NCBI RefSeq assembly: GCF_003590095.1
Contig: NC_039497.1
Location: 5,638,691 to 5,702,690 of the forward strand
From: Trichoplusia ni
Taxonomy: Eukaryota; Arthropoda; Insecta; Lepidoptera; Noctuidae
Reading direction: 5' to 3'
DNA: 64,000 nt
The translations under genes were made by a program, and so were the position numbers. The first letter of the stretch is position 1. Every line of letters begins with the position of its first letter. This document shows positions 1 through 12,250 of the stretch, in pieces. The notes beneath the pieces were generated by a model that did not search any database, was not told the origin of the DNA, and saw nothing but the letters and a program-made list of their open reading frames with translations.

Positions 1-1235
1 CCCTATACCCCCCCCCCCCCCGACAGCTGTCTCCTCCCATCCCCTCCCTGGCGCTGCGGGAACAATTTATTTGTCATTTTTTATAACACGTGGTGACGGT
101 GCTGCGTTTGATCCCGAATTTTCCCTTCAGGCAAATAGAAGAAATTTTAATGTCAATATGGAAGTTTGGTGCAGAAGTACAACTAGAAGATTAAGCATCA
201 ACGAATCGATTCCGCCTAGCGCGGTCCACAGCTGGACATTGGCATTGGAACCTTTCGTCATCACCACTTCGGCTTGGGCTTAGTCCCACACTGCGTTTGC
301 CGATCCGTAGTCTCCATTGAAGGACTTGGGAACAAATCCGACGTTCGAGGATTTGGTAGTTTGAATCTTGTATATTGACAGATGCATCTAAAAATAATTA
401 AAATTAAAATTGCAAAAATAGCCGAGTAGTATCGGAAACAAAATACATTGTGCATGATGTATCACGAGTACAATTCTCTCGTAGGATAAGCGGTAACCCC
501 CGGATCGTCGGGTTTCATTCGTTCTTAAGGGAAATTTAACCTTGTTCTTCTGTTATGTACCTGTACGGTACCCCGAATCTTTATTGTTAAGCGACGGACG
601 TCCGGGCCCTCGGTCGTATTCAGTTTGTTCCGTGCCAAACGATTGTGGAAACGTAACGTGAATTTGGAGCTTTCCTTTGAATATTATGCTATTTCGGCGG
701 TTCAGAGTTTTCAATGGCCTCGTAAAATTGGGACTCGGGTTGGTTTTAAGTTGTGTTTATAAAGTTAAGTACGCAATTAGTTTTAAAAGATTTCCTTATT
801 TATAACAAACAGACGGCTGAGTTATTGCGGTGCCTTGTTAACTTCTGTATCATTAATACATGTACGTCATTTTCTGAATGCTTCAAAGCACTACATGACA
901 AAATATACGCATATTCTGCTATCTAAAGAATAGATAGAACAGATTTTTTTTTCAATAACGCCTTCGTGTAATATTGTAGCAATTAATGCTTGAAGCTGGA
1001 CTCATGTGCTGTTCGGTGCAGATAATTTTCGTCGATGATTTACAATTCGTCGCATTGCTTCTAAGTTTCAAAAGGCGTTTGATACGGAATACCTAAAGTT
1101 TAAATCAATACTAATTACTAACACAAGCCTTAACAAATATCTTCTCATAAAATAGGGAACCATTGATGATCGCCTCACTCGAAGACTATCGTTTGTCAGA
1201 GGTATTCTAGCATTATTCACAAAGTACCTACAACA
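1..1235. other. Gap: no gene seen; poly-C at the window edge
   Basis: Positions 8-21 are 14 consecutive C. The first 660 bases are somewhat GC-richer than the rest (for example cggacgtccgggccctcgg near 593). Only short open frames occur, none with recognisable protein features. Confidence 0.5.
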
Positions 1236-1420
1236 GCCCGGATAGCCGAGGTATAGGACACCACGCCAAACCTACTGTATGCGACGTGTCGCGGGTTCGT
1301 TCCCCACGAGTCTTTCTGTCTGGGACAGTTTGGCTGTCTATGTGCATGTGAGTTGAATGTTTATTAAACCTCAGTGACATAAAGAATTCATTGTTTAAGC
1401 GAGAGTCGTTTAAAAAAAAG
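1236..1420 (+). mobile_element. tRNA-headed SINE, family 1
   Basis: The head reads gatagccgag, then accacgccaaacctactg, then gtcgcgggttcgttcccc, which is an A-box-like start and a B box like a tRNA promoter. A body with gtgcatgtgagttgaatgtt follows, ending in an A-run after gagagtcgtttaaaa. The same head and body recur at 35645, 42798 and, reversed, at 16376, 18275 and 43317. Confidence 0.65.
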
Positions 1421-2114
1421 GTAGAAATAAAGCCCGTTACATCCGATCTAAGACTGATTTTTGCTCGGCTCTTCTACAGAAAGAGACTGTTGAACAGTGG
1501 GATTGTTACAAACCGATATTACTTCTCAGTTTCTTTGTAAGTTTATGCGCAAGTCAGACATCACTACAGTTCGTCAAACAAGTGTTAATACAGCCTGAAA
1601 GCCATCATAAATCATGTCAGAGTTCAAAACAGGCCCACAGTGCGTAAACCTTTGTCAACCTTCAGCCTCGACGATGTCAACGCAATACCTACGTGATTTC
1701 ATATCTATGTGCAGCTTTAAACTGTTAAATCCTGAGGAATAAAGCTCTCTCAATATACATTAGTATAGGAAAAATTGTATGGGTCGGGGATTGCCTAACT
1801 TTTGAATCTAATGCTATAAAGACGTCGCTGACAAAAGCATTGACAAAAATATTATGTATTCAATTAAAAAGCTAGCCAGGCCACGTGCGATTCGGACTTT
1901 CGACACTGCAGGTGCAAGCTAAATAAGCGAAAGTTTATCTTTAGATATTGTAGATTACTGTAGATTTTCAAAAATTGGTAATATGAACTTTACTTGTCAT
2001 TTTTTAAGCTTGCTGCTGTCATCATATGTATGAACTTACTAACTGTGTGTACACACACACATACACAATAATAATACGATAGAGCATTACAGCGGGCGGC
2101 TTGTTGTATTATAA

Positions 2115-2262
2115 CAAGGACATCCTGGGCAACACGATACCAGTTAGACATAGTTTCTTCTAGCTTAAATAACAGCCGGTATCCACAATTTAAAGAGCTT
2201 TCCGAAACATGGAAGAACTCATTATGACACACAAACATAGACACCCAACCAGGGATCGATCG
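2115..2262 (-). mobile_element. Fragment of the 5S-headed repeat
   Basis: Shares ctgggcaacacgatacc, cacaatttaaagagctttccgaaac and cattatgacacacaaa with the long copy at 8466-8842, at lower identity. Both ends are truncated. Confidence 0.5.
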
Positions 2263-2433
2263 CATCAATTTTAACTTTTGCAGTTGTAGTTTAAATTTAT
2301 CATTACTATTTTAGCTCGTAGAACAGGCGTCTCTATGTAATTTCAACATAACATTTTATATTAATTTCATTTTAATGAAATGCCATGGGCCAATTAAAAT
2401 GGCATTACCTTCATACGGTCTTACTATACAGTA

Positions 2434-2671
2434 TGTATAAATAAATAAATAAATGCGGACAACATCACATACATTGTTCTGAACCCAAAGTAAGTTGCTA
2501 AAGCACTTGTGTTATGGAATTCAGATACAACGAAGGTACCACAAACACCCAGACCCGAGACAATGTAGAAATGTGAATTTTTACATTGACCCGACCGGGG
2601 ATCGAACCCGGGACCTCAGAGCTAGCGACACCTTGAAACCGGTGCGTACGCCACTCGACCACGGAGGTCGT
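2434..2671 (-). mobile_element. Near full-length tRNA-headed SINE, family 2
   Basis: On the minus strand the head reads gacctccgtggtcgagtggc (A box) through cccgggttcgatccccgg (B box), about 80 bases. A body follows (tctcgggtctgggtgtttg) and then a terminal (ATTT)n. This head, body and tail are typical of a SINE widespread in Lepidoptera. It is not a functional tRNA gene: no proper stem set follows the B box and the sequence continues into a SINE body. Confidence 0.75.
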
Positions 2672-3203
2672 CGAATAAAAAAGTATAAAAAATCCGATCC
2701 TTGATTGACATACGCATCAATGTATAAGTGATTGAAAGACGAGCTAAAAATATTAAAAAAATATAAGGTCTTCACATACCATAAAAATGTATTTTTTTAG
2801 CACAGCATTAATGAAAAATGTTTCGGAAAATTCCATAACTGACAAAACCTTTTTAGAGATTTTTAGATTTATTAGTTTCCTGTGCAGCCTTTAGGTAATC
2901 TGAACGATATTATTTAAAATTAATTAAATTTATCGGGGAAAATGATTTTGTTTTCTACCAATAAATAAACATAAATACTTGTGTTAGTAATTTTACGTTA
3001 CACGACAACCCCTAATTGATCACACAGATTTTTGAACACATACTGTATACTAAGTACTTATGCCTAGGTAATGACGCTTGAAAAATTAATGACTTTATTT
3101 GTGGAGAGTTAATTATTGTCAATAAAACATAATATTATAGTTTTAATCCCAGTACAGTCGCGTAGATATTATTACCGCGGTATAGTCGTGTTTACTTCAC
3201 AAT

Positions 3204-5481
3204 ATGATCAAAAAGTTTTTAATGTATTTAGCTTTGCTTTACTTGGACTATCATTTTAATATGTGTTATTCTGAACCTGTAAGTCTATGAAACTAGTTAT
3301 TTTTGTCATTGTCATAATTTCAGACCGGAATCACCCAGTGTTAAGTAACTATAGGCCTCCCATTATCAACCGACTTAAAAAAATAGTAGGTTCTCAATTC
3401 GACAGTATTTTTATGTTTGTGCCCCCAGAACTTAGGACTGGGTGAAGCGATTATGTTGATTCTTGTTTCATTTAACGTGAAATTATGGGATCCCATTTAT
3501 ATCCATAATTTCATCAAGCCTTGACCCTTTAACTTTTTTTATTTTTAGTCGGTTGTGTTTGATCTTTTCTTTTCTTTAATTCTCATTATTTTTTCTGCTC
3601 TTTCATATACTGCCTATGCTAATAAATAGTTTTGTTTTCGCTACCACATAATTATAATTAACAAGAGAAATAATTAATCATGAATTATTTTTCAGGTATT
3701 GATCATGAATTATTTAATTTAAATAACAATTTTTCAGTTGACGTACATAAATACTGAGCACCCCGTGGTCACATATGTAGACAAGAATGTCTTCGAATAC
3801 TTCAATTTGACAAATCATCGAATGAACCGGCACGACCCCAGATACTACGTTGGAATAAACACCAAGACGTTGGTTGTAGTCGGTAACAATATAAAGGTAA
3901 TTCTTTCCTTTACTATCTACTATCAAGCTTACTTTCTAGAGGAAAAGAAGTCTGTCAGTATTGACATGTGTTTTTTGGGGGCCGCGATAAACAGAAAAGA
4001 CTTAAGACGAGGATGTATCAAATAGTCCAAGTCTTGCACGCTCCCTGTCCATCCGTGTATTTTTTGGTCATGTGCGCCCTTCCCAAATAAGTTATGGGTA
4101 GGACTTCTAGTCTGCTAAGAGTTATCGTCTTCGTTTTTTGGATTTGTGTCACCCTGGTAGTAAGTTACGAATGCGATATTTGAGTCAATTATTTTTTGAG
4201 CAAAAACAATTGTATTTTATAAACTTTCATTTTATCTCTAACATCCCTGAATATTTTAAATACACACTTTAAAAAATAAAAGAATATTATGCCTTTTCGG
4301 GGTAGTTGTGCTATCCCGCGTGGATGGTAGTACGGAGTATGGAGGTTTTTGGAATGCCTTTGCCTAGTAGTGGGGAACAGGAGGCTTAATTTAGTAAAAT
4401 AAATGCAGTTGTGAAAGCAGAACACCACTCCATGCCGTGTTATAAGAATTGAAGCTGGCCTTTCGGACAAGAATTCTATAAAAATATTAAATACTTATAA
4501 AATAATACACATATTGTTACTTTCAGTTGGACTTCTATTTCTACCAGTTCCTAACGAACAGGTATCGTCCGAGTTTCATAGAGATGCACTTTAAATTCTG
4601 TGAACTTGTAGCGGACTCGTTCATTGGAGCTACTTTGAAACGAGCCTTCAACGACAGGACCTGTCCTTATCCTCCGGTAAGCAAAAAGAATTGAGATATT
4701 GTAGTACATCTCTCTCTCTCTCTCGCTAGTACGTACTCTCTTCCACAAGGAGATACAATGAATTATATATGGTGGTAGGCTCCGTAATAATAAAAATGAA
4801 GCACTGTAATTAATATATACTTACAACGTTTTTTGACATTATAAGATACCTTTCGGTAGATATAGCGGTAGCAAAGATTTCGAAAAAAAGATGTTAGTCT
4901 TCTCATGTAAACTGTGGTCATCTGGTATGAATAATGATTTAATACAGTAATTCCGTGTTTCCATCATTATACATACTGACACCAAACGGAAATGACATGA
5001 TTAAGTAACTGACTCCACTCCAGCGGAACTTTTCATCAGATAATAACAAATTACTTTGATGGCACCTCATCAGTTTCGTATCAAGCAAGGTTTAATCTGT
5101 ATTACCTTATATTTATTTACCAAAAAGTATTTTTTCCCGTCACTGTTTATCAATGGTGTAAATTACTTCGAAAAAGTCCAATTCTTACCTCGTGATACAA
5201 ATTCACATATACCTAAATCTGCTAGATCACCACGTCACCACGACATAATTCATCCGCTTACTACAAATAAAACGAAATTTCTATTTCAGGGTATTTACGA
5301 CCTTGAAAACCTGTCCCTAGCTTACGTACCAAAAGGCTTTCCATTCACAAAAGGCCGTATTATCTGCAACCTCACGATGACCGAGCGGTCTGGCACAACC
5401 AAATACGTTGGACACGGATACATTGACATAGAAGTCAAAGTGGCAAAAAATATTAATCGGGAAAAGAAACCCAAACAATAA
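3204..5481 (+). CDS. Gene A: secreted DUF1091/ML-like protein, complete, 4 exons
   Basis: Exons are 3204-3278, 3738-3896, 4527-4676 and 5290-5481, giving 191 residues. All introns are phase 0 with GT-AG ends (donors gtaagt, gtaatt, gtaagc; acceptors ttttcag, tttcag, tttcag). Exon 1 encodes a hydrophobic leader (FLMYLALLYL), so the product is probably secreted. Exon 2 (53 codons) carries an N-L-T glycosylation site and RMNRHDPRYY. Exon 3 (50 codons) has FYQFLTNRYRPSFIEMHF and two cysteines, in KFCEL and TCPYPP. Exon 4 has PKGFPFTKGRI, a second N-L-T and GYIDIEVK. This layout matches what I recall of insect DUF1091 / ML-fold lipid-binding proteins. The ligand is unknown and the family call rests on motifs, not a search. 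The ATG is the only one opening a signal peptide upstream of a phase-compatible donor. Introns 1 and 3 hold repeat sequence. An AATAAA overlaps the stop codon. B is the closest relative seen here. Confidence 0.9.
3368..3556. mobile_element. Short inverted-end element in gene A intron 1
   Basis: Starts caaccgacttaaaaaaat and ends tttttagtcggttgtg, so about 12 terminal bases are inverted copies (CAACCGACT). Related starts recur at about 27468, 37254 and 42111. Likely non-autonomous; class unknown. Confidence 0.45.
4709..4724. repeat. (TC)8 microsatellite in gene A intron 3
   Basis: Pure TC dinucleotide run 33 bases downstream of the exon 3 donor. Confidence 0.8.
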
Positions 5482-5482
5482 A
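5477..5482 (+). promoter_or_regulatory. Gene A polyadenylation signal overlapping the stop codon
   Basis: AATAAA is formed by the last sense codon, the TAA stop and the next base. If used, the mRNA would have almost no 3' UTR. A second AATAAA at about 5541 would give a longer one. Confidence 0.5.
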
Positions 5483-5663
5483 ATATATGAATAACGAAAA
5501 TTGTGTTGTTTTATTATCCTGTTTAACCAAATGACGACGGCAATAAAAATATTTTGCATCTGGAAATATCAACTGTGAAAAATATTTAGGTAATCATTCG
5601 GTAACTGTATGGTGTACTCTGGTTGTGCTTCAAATATTTTACATGTACGTCTTCTTTTTCTTA

Positions 5664-5815
5664 TAGGCCAGATAGGCAGTCGCTCCTTATAAAATGAAGA
5701 AGGAAGACCTTATAGGGAGAACTTATAGAAAGTATTTAGGTGCCTCCGGTTAGTCTGGAAATCGACCAAAATATAGTCGGGAAAAGGCTAGAATGACGAT
5801 CTTCTTCTTATAATG
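5664..5815 (+). mobile_element. Diverged 5S-headed repeat, 3' part
   Basis: Contains ggccagataggcagtcgctccttataa and agtcgggaaaaggctagaatgacga, matching the 3' half of the repeat at 59627-59875. Confidence 0.45.
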
Positions 5816-8465
5816 CCGTCACTTTCGGAGGTTGGCAATCATTTCGACTATTTATAATATGTACACTGCCGTACGGAAGTACGACCCACTACCCATAACG
5901 TAGATTTTACATCCAATAAAAATACATACTCGTCGTAAATATCTCATTTGCAAAAGGCATAAGACAATCTCATGCAGAAAACTGACTGAGTGACCCTGCC
6001 ACTCCCGAAAAGAAATCAGTTGCAGTAAAAAAGGCGCACTCTAGGCCCTGTAATTCGTCATCTCCCTTCCACTATAGCCTCAGATTAGGTGGCAGGTCTG
6101 TAGTATAAATTGAACTGCATTTAAACCATCGTATGCATAATAAATTACACAGTTTATGTAACAGACATGATCGCATGTTTGATGTATCTAATTTCCCTAT
6201 ACCAATTACCTCATCGCTAAATTGGTATTTGTTGGAAAATGTTTGCACAGCGGTCAAACATGGGATATCTAATCAATTTCCATTTTAGATACACTGTTTA
6301 TATTATGGATCTTTGATTTGTAATTTAAGCTGTGCTAGCCGCGGCAGGGTCAGTTAGATGGCTGACTATTAATGAATAAATTGATATCCTCAAATCTTCG
6401 GTCTTTTAAAGAATAGAAAGAAAAAGTCAAATTAGCAAATATAAGATAAATTATCAATTCTCCGCCAGTTATACCAATATTCGTCATCTCCCTAAACGTT
6501 ACCCAAAAACCATAAGTAGGTCAGAATAGATGGTCCATATTTGTCGTAAGATAACAGGGCTCAGGGTATTGTGGGCAACATTTGAGCCGTGTAATATACA
6601 CAAAACAGGCTGATCTCTTATAGAATGTGTACCTTTCATATTTCATGCAAAAAGGTTCTTACGACAGCCGGTGATAGGGTAAATACAGATCGACGAACAA
6701 GATTACGAGGGTGCGATTATTTTTGTGAAGCTTAAACGATTTTTTATTGATGGTTGCCTGTCGCCGTCAGCAGCGGACTATGAAGTGTTTTTTATGCCGT
6801 TTAGGAGTAGTTTAAGGACCTAGACATGTTTCCACAATCAGCATTAGGAATAACTCTGCAATGATACTTATTAGGAATCATATTATTTTAATGTAATATA
6901 ATATAATATAAATATAATAATAAAAGACTACTTATAAACGTCTCATAGCTGGGCATAGGCCTCCTACCATGCAGGGAAGGGTTGAGCATAGATCACCGCG
7001 CTAGCTCACTGCGGAGTGGCGATTTCAGATTCCAATATTTAGTAGCCAGATTTTATTACGATGATCCCTTCATTTTTAGTCAGTCGTGTCTTAGAATGAT
7101 TAAGAAAGTATAACATCTAAATGTCACATTGGTTCTTGGCGTTTTGATTAAACCTACGCCTTTGCATACAAATCCATTCAAAGAACCACAAGGAAAGCAG
7201 ATTATTATTTCAACGTACTCCATCAAAGTACAGATACCATAGTTTTTAAAAAGAAGTAGTTATCGATTTTTTGATAGCGTAAAAGTTTCATTATTGAAAA
7301 TAGAACAAATGAACCTACGCGCATATCTATAACAAGTCTTTTTTGTTTTAAAACTATAAAGGGTCTATAGAAAATTTATTTCTATTTAATATTATCGAAG
7401 AAAAATCGTGCGTCCGTATCCAGCCTTATTGTTATGTGACCTAAGTATACCGCTATGTACTTTAATATGAGTTTTTTTTACCTAAATATCTTTTGAATAC
7501 CTCGAAATGTGTTCAACACACAAAAGAAAAGTTTCTCCGAGTGGAAAAGTATATGCTCAGGTTTACTTGAAATCTTAGAATGGGAAATGTAGAACAATGA
7601 TGGAATACGGACAAATTTCTTTGTCATATTGTTTGTGTGTTTTGTAATTAAGTAAATTTGCTTCCGGCTATGTATGTATGAGGTAAATTATTTGGTGGTA
7701 CCTTTGAGCATTTTTACGACGTGTCTTGTTTCTTTATTCTTTCAAAATTAACAACTTGATGCTAAATTCCAAAGACTCATAACCGATGGCTTTAGTATCC
7801 AACGGTTTTAAACTATGGAAGTGTTCGGAAGTAAATGCAAGTAGTATTCATTTCCATAATTTAAGAAGCAATAGTCGCGCTAGCACCAATGAATGAATCC
7901 AAGTGACTGGTTTATGTTTTAATCAATACATATTTTTCATTTGTTTTGATCGCATTCCGCAGTCTTTTAAATCCTTATGTAAAAGATTATATTAAGTATA
8001 CATATACATTAAACATTAATAGACTCCACATTTCTCACTAATTAATATTTCAGTATTCAGTCATCACTGTATAGTTATAGAAAACTTCAATAATCAGCTA
8101 ATAATATATATTCAGGAAGATTATCTAATTGAACCACAGTCCTCGTATTCACGCTACGATGCCTGATATGCCCCGCAACTTCAATCAAAGAGCTTACAAA
8201 TACCAATTTCTGTTCAAGATTAAGAACAAAGGCCCTTGATTGATCGTACCTTTTATTTCGTAAATCATAAATTCAAATCCTTAAATCTCTAAATCCTTAA
8301 TAAAACGGAGGAATATCTCATTTCCCCGAAGATATTAAGCGTTCGTCTCTATTTGATTTAATAAATAGGTAAGGTGAGCTTTATAAGTACAGTCAGCCGG
8401 AAAAATTACTTAATAGAACTGGTGTTCAAAATAGTTGAAAACGTGTGGCACATACAAAAAATATA
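5816..8465. other. Gap: no gene seen; one non-LTR-like fragment
   Basis: Only short AT-rich open frames are present. A fragment at 6937-7110 carries agctgggcataggcctcc, a phrase common in lepidopteran interspersed repeats and also seen near 36308 and 50400. An ATAAT-type run lies at 6890-6923. Confidence 0.45.
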
Positions 8466-8842
8466 TATATCATCATTGGCCTAGCCTTTTCCCAACTATG
8501 TTGGGGTCGGCTACCAGTCCAACCGGTTTCAGCTAAGTGTGTGCCAGTGTTTTACAAGGAGCGACTGCCTATCTGACCTCCTCAACCCAGTTACCTGGGC
8601 AACACGATACCCCTTGGTTAGACTGGCTGTCAGACTTTTTCAAGCTTCTGACTATCTGTAACGACTGTCAAAGATGTAGGAATAAAAGCCGGGACCCACA
8701 ATTTAACGTGCCTTCCGAAACACGGAGGAACTCGTTATGACAAAAATGGTCACCCATCTACGGACCAACCACGTCAAGCATAGCTTAACCTGTGATCGAA
8801 TCACTTATGCGGTTATAGCTTAGCCACGAGCTCCTCAAATAT
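8466..8842 (-). mobile_element. Long copy of a 5S-rRNA-headed SINE-like repeat
   Basis: On the minus strand the element begins gagctcgtggctaagc, then cgatcacaggttaagctatg, then ggtccgtagatgggtgacc. That order and spacing follow the central 5S rRNA promoter region (GATCACCGAAATTAAGC ... TAGATGGGGGACC). A body (cggaaggcacgttaaattg; ttacagatagtcagaagc; cagttacctgggcaac on the plus strand) and a 3' end with gttgggaaaaggctaggcc then GATGAT follow. Further copies lie at about 2115, 5664, 8970, 28444, 59627 and 62175. Confidence 0.65.
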
Positions 8843-8863
8843 ATATATATATATATATATATA
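8839..8863. repeat. (AT)12 microsatellite
   Basis: Uninterrupted AT run abutting the 5' end of the 5S-headed repeat. Confidence 0.85.
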
Positions 8864-8969
8864 GTATATAGTAAGTACGCCATTTTTATTTCAAATCATA
8901 ATATGTAAACTTTTTGAAACGAGAACAAGCACCGACTAATTATTTTGTAGTTTCGTAGCCTGTTTTATC

Positions 8970-9064
8970 ATCAATAAGTTCCGAAACACTCAAGAACTCG
9001 TTATGATAGAGATATAGATGGTCACCCATCCGCAGACCGGCCGTACCAAGCGTAGCTTAACCTT
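8970..9064 (-). mobile_element. 5S-headed repeat, head fragment
   Basis: Carries the 5S-like block (minus strand ggttaagctacgcttgg, then ggtctgcggatgggtgacc) and the adjoining cgagttcttgagtgtttcgg, without the rest of the body. Confidence 0.5.
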
Positions 9065-11130
9065 TAAAAAAGAACTTACAAAATCAAAATCAATGAACTG
9101 CTATTGTGCTATTGGGAAACAAAATAGTCTTGACACCTACTCAATACATGTCATACTGAACATCAAGTCCTGCAAGATTTTGATAAATATTGGCTTCAAA
9201 TCCAATTGTATTGACCGACTTTCGTTGCTCATTGTACGGGGCATTTATCTATTATTAGCTTCGGTTGCCTTTTGAAGACTTCTCCGATGCTTTTGTAGAT
9301 TAAAAGCATGTTTGGGCTTCCTCAGTTGAAACCGTCGTAAGCCGAAAGATAATATAAGAGGACAATTTTTGATAGTGTTAATAAGCTATTTTTTTATTAG
9401 TTACTTTAGACAAATTGCATTTATGTGTTGATAAACGATAGGTAAGATCATGTTCGGACAGATTTCCATATGAAAAAGCTTTCTTCCTTTCGTATGTAGT
9501 TTATGTACAACTTGATGCTACAGTTTAAACCCTCTTTAGGCTTTTGACACAGCTAAACAAAACCATTGGTAAATGTTCTCCCATCTTAAAAAAAAATCTA
9601 TAAAATACTGCGTAACTCCACTAGTACAATAACATAAAAAAAACGATACAACAAAAATAATAACGAAATCACAACTGTACCTTATACTCAACCTTCGACC
9701 ACAATATATCACAGGGCACATATTTTAAATTATAGATTACCAATAAGTTCCCACTGATGGGAATTGACTTCATTGTGACGTCGGCCGGTGGGGGGCAGTA
9801 AAGCCTACAATTTCCTGCAGGGCGCCACCACCGAATAGCTCATTTCCGAGCCGTTCCACCGATGTGAGCGATCGACTGTGTTGTAACCATGATCTTTGGT
9901 TATGAGAGGATTATATTATATCTCTGGACACTGTGTCCAGAAATAGGACCTAGTGATTTGTTCCTTAGCTCAATACTATATGTCTAAACGCAACAAATTT
10001 TGATTCGAAATAGCTACTTTGTGATAATTCTCAACAAAAATCACGTTTTCCCTTGCAGTTTATCATAAAGTAGGTATTTAGAGTTTTTTTTTCTCATAAT
10101 ATGTGAATTATTGTATGTCCTGTTTTTATTTGGGATCGAACAACAACGCGATTCGCGCAATGGATTTTGGTGCGGTGAACTCTGCCATTTAGCTATCTGT
10201 GCAGTCTCTGATATCGTCTAGTCTTAGTACAAAAATATTGAAACCAAATTATTCATAGATTATTATTTATTGTTCAAAATCGAGCAAATGTTCTTAAAAA
10301 TATGTATTTCTTCCTATTAAACGTCTTATTGTTTATTCCCATAGTGTCCCGATATTTTGCCAACAGATGGTGTCTCTTCACAACATCGCCCTGATCTCAT
10401 ATTGAGGGGACAATAGGCAATTTATTGCTTCGAAAGTAGCGTGTATTTTAGTAGCGGAAACAGCTTTTCTGCAGGATTATTTTTTGTGTGAGTAGTTGCT
10501 TAAAGTTTTCAACTTTCATATTTTCTTAGTTCTTTGAATTTTCTATTTGTTTTCTTTTGCGTTTAACTTTCGTTATGATGTCGTAGGCTAGAGAAAAGAA
10601 AATAATGGGGTTAATATATAGAAACCTCTATGCTGTTTCTTTTCACATCATAAATGATGGAAAAACTACTTCTTGTAGATGTTCTGCTTGTCATTTCACA
10701 TAGTAAACTATACTGTAATATGTATCTTGTTATTTTGGATACCAAAACGATCATAATCTACAAGTATTTCGTTGTTAAGTCTACTCACGCCTTTCTCATT
10801 AAGAGAATTTGGGGTTTTCAGCCATTGTGGATGTGGAAGAGAATTGCTGCTCTTTTATAAGAATAATGTTACTTCAAGACGTGGTGGTAGACCCTCTAAA
10901 GACCAAAGCAACACTGCGATGATAAAAACAATGATGTTATATTCGGTCAACTTGCAACCATTTAAAACATTTTGTAAATAGACCGAAAAGCATATTTAAC
11001 ACACGCACACTTATTAAATGTTCAACATTTCAAAAATACTGATATTTATGACATACAAAAACGAAATAGTTTATTCCTCGAAAAGGATAAATCACTTTTA
11101 CATTTTATGGCTAACTGGCTACCTTTAAAA
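9065..11130. other. Gap: no gene seen
   Basis: AT-rich with short open frames only. One GC-richer patch at about 9778-9870 (gtcggccggtggggggcag) is unlike its surroundings and not identified. A small hairpin tctggaca/tgtccaga lies at about 9922-9940. Confidence 0.4.
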
Positions 11131-11149
11131 TTGAAACTTTTACGGATTT

Positions 11150-11263
11150 TTTCGCGGTTTAATTTTAGATTTTAGTTCCCGACGTTTCGAAACCTTTGCA
11201 GGTATCATGGTCACGGGCAGACTGAGATGGCGTTCTTCCTGACAGCCATCTCAGTCTGCCCGT
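11150..11263. mobile_element. Foldback repeat with 19-bp perfect hairpin
   Basis: Arms at 11213-11231 and 11245-11263 (acgggcagactgagatggc and its complement) surround a 13-base loop. The lead-in cccgacgtttcgaaacctttg is typical of an abundant lepidopteran interspersed repeat. Confidence 0.5.
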
Positions 11264-12027
11264 CATTTCAATGTCTAACATTCGCGTAAACCTAAGAAAC
11301 CACTATGGCTACCTTTAACTTTTACTTTCTTTTATTCAATAAACAGACGAAATTATTATTTTACGTAATTACTGTCTTTTAAGAGTCTTTTTAATTTCTA
11401 ATACGTTTATATCGCAACTAAACCTTATAAAGTGTTTGTGGAGCTAGCCCCCGGTGTGTGGTATATTAAATTCCCGGCTGACTCTCCACGCTACGCTGGA
11501 CTTAGTTCATAAAAGTTTAAGTCTAGATTTTAAGTCCAATTTCACGTTCACATAACAGTTACGTCTAACTTTCAAATAAAGAAAGCTATTACTAATTTTG
11601 ACTCAGCAATGACAATAGAATTAAAATTACTCGAAACTAGTAAGTAAAGGTTCTAACTCAAAGAGCGAGCGATTTATTATATACGGCTAAACTTATGACA
11701 GATCGAAGTCACGTGACTTATCGAAAAGTAATACAGATGTCATTTCCATATATTGGGCATTGTTTATTGACGTTCACGATTGTATAAATGTGACTTGAAT
11801 AGTAATGCTTTGTATCTTAGAAATTAGACCAGAAAGATAGACAACAATTAACAACAGAACGAAAGATGTTTCGATGATTGAAGCACGAAAATCAAGGTTT
11901 CTATATTGTTTCAATTTCATGATTTTATATTTGTGCTGGGCTCTGAATCTTTTCTTTCCTCACACTCACAAGCCTCACAAGCCTCAAGGATGGCCCACGC
12001 AGCTATCCAGGCAATCAGAAATCTATA

Positions 12028-12250
12028 TCTATACTAATATATAAAGCTGAAGAGTTTGTTTGTTTGAACGCACTGATCTCAGGAACTGCTGGTCCAAATT
12101 AAAAATTATTTTTGTGTTGAATAGACCATCCATCGAGGAAGGCTTTAGGCTATAAACCATCACGCTGCGACTAATAGGAGCGAAGATACAAGGTATAAAT
12201 CATAACTTATATCTTCTACCCACGGGGACGAAGTCGCGGGCAACAGCTAG
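12028..12250 (+). mobile_element. Non-autonomous Helitron-like element, 223 bp
   Basis: Begins TCTATACTAATATATAAAGC after an A and ends GGGCAACAGCTAG before a T, with a GAC-GAA-GTC mini-hairpin about 20 bases before the end. TC start, CTAG end and A/T insertion without target duplication are Helitron hallmarks. Sister copies lie at 20740, 31172 and 38792. An alternative reading is the 3' end of an RTE-type retrotransposon. Confidence 0.6.

Noticed and set aside
1990..2268. 92-codon minus-strand frame
   Set aside because: Covers a microsatellite and a fragment of the 5S-headed repeat; no protein features.
2588..2669. Possible tRNA gene on the minus strand
   Set aside because: A and B boxes are present but the sequence runs into a SINE body and (ATTT)n tail; arms do not pair as a mature tRNA.
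5056..5289. Upstream extension of gene A exon 4 from an ATG at 5056
   Set aside because: This part is intron 3: a clear acceptor at 5289 and family alignment start the exon at 5290, and the upstream residues match no sibling.
8537..8740. 67-codon frame
   Set aside because: Lies entirely inside the 5S-headed repeat.
10772..10981. Frame with an AT-hook-like GGRPSK
   Set aside because: The core lacks RGRP, the frame is short and overlaps another frame, and the surroundings look non-coding.
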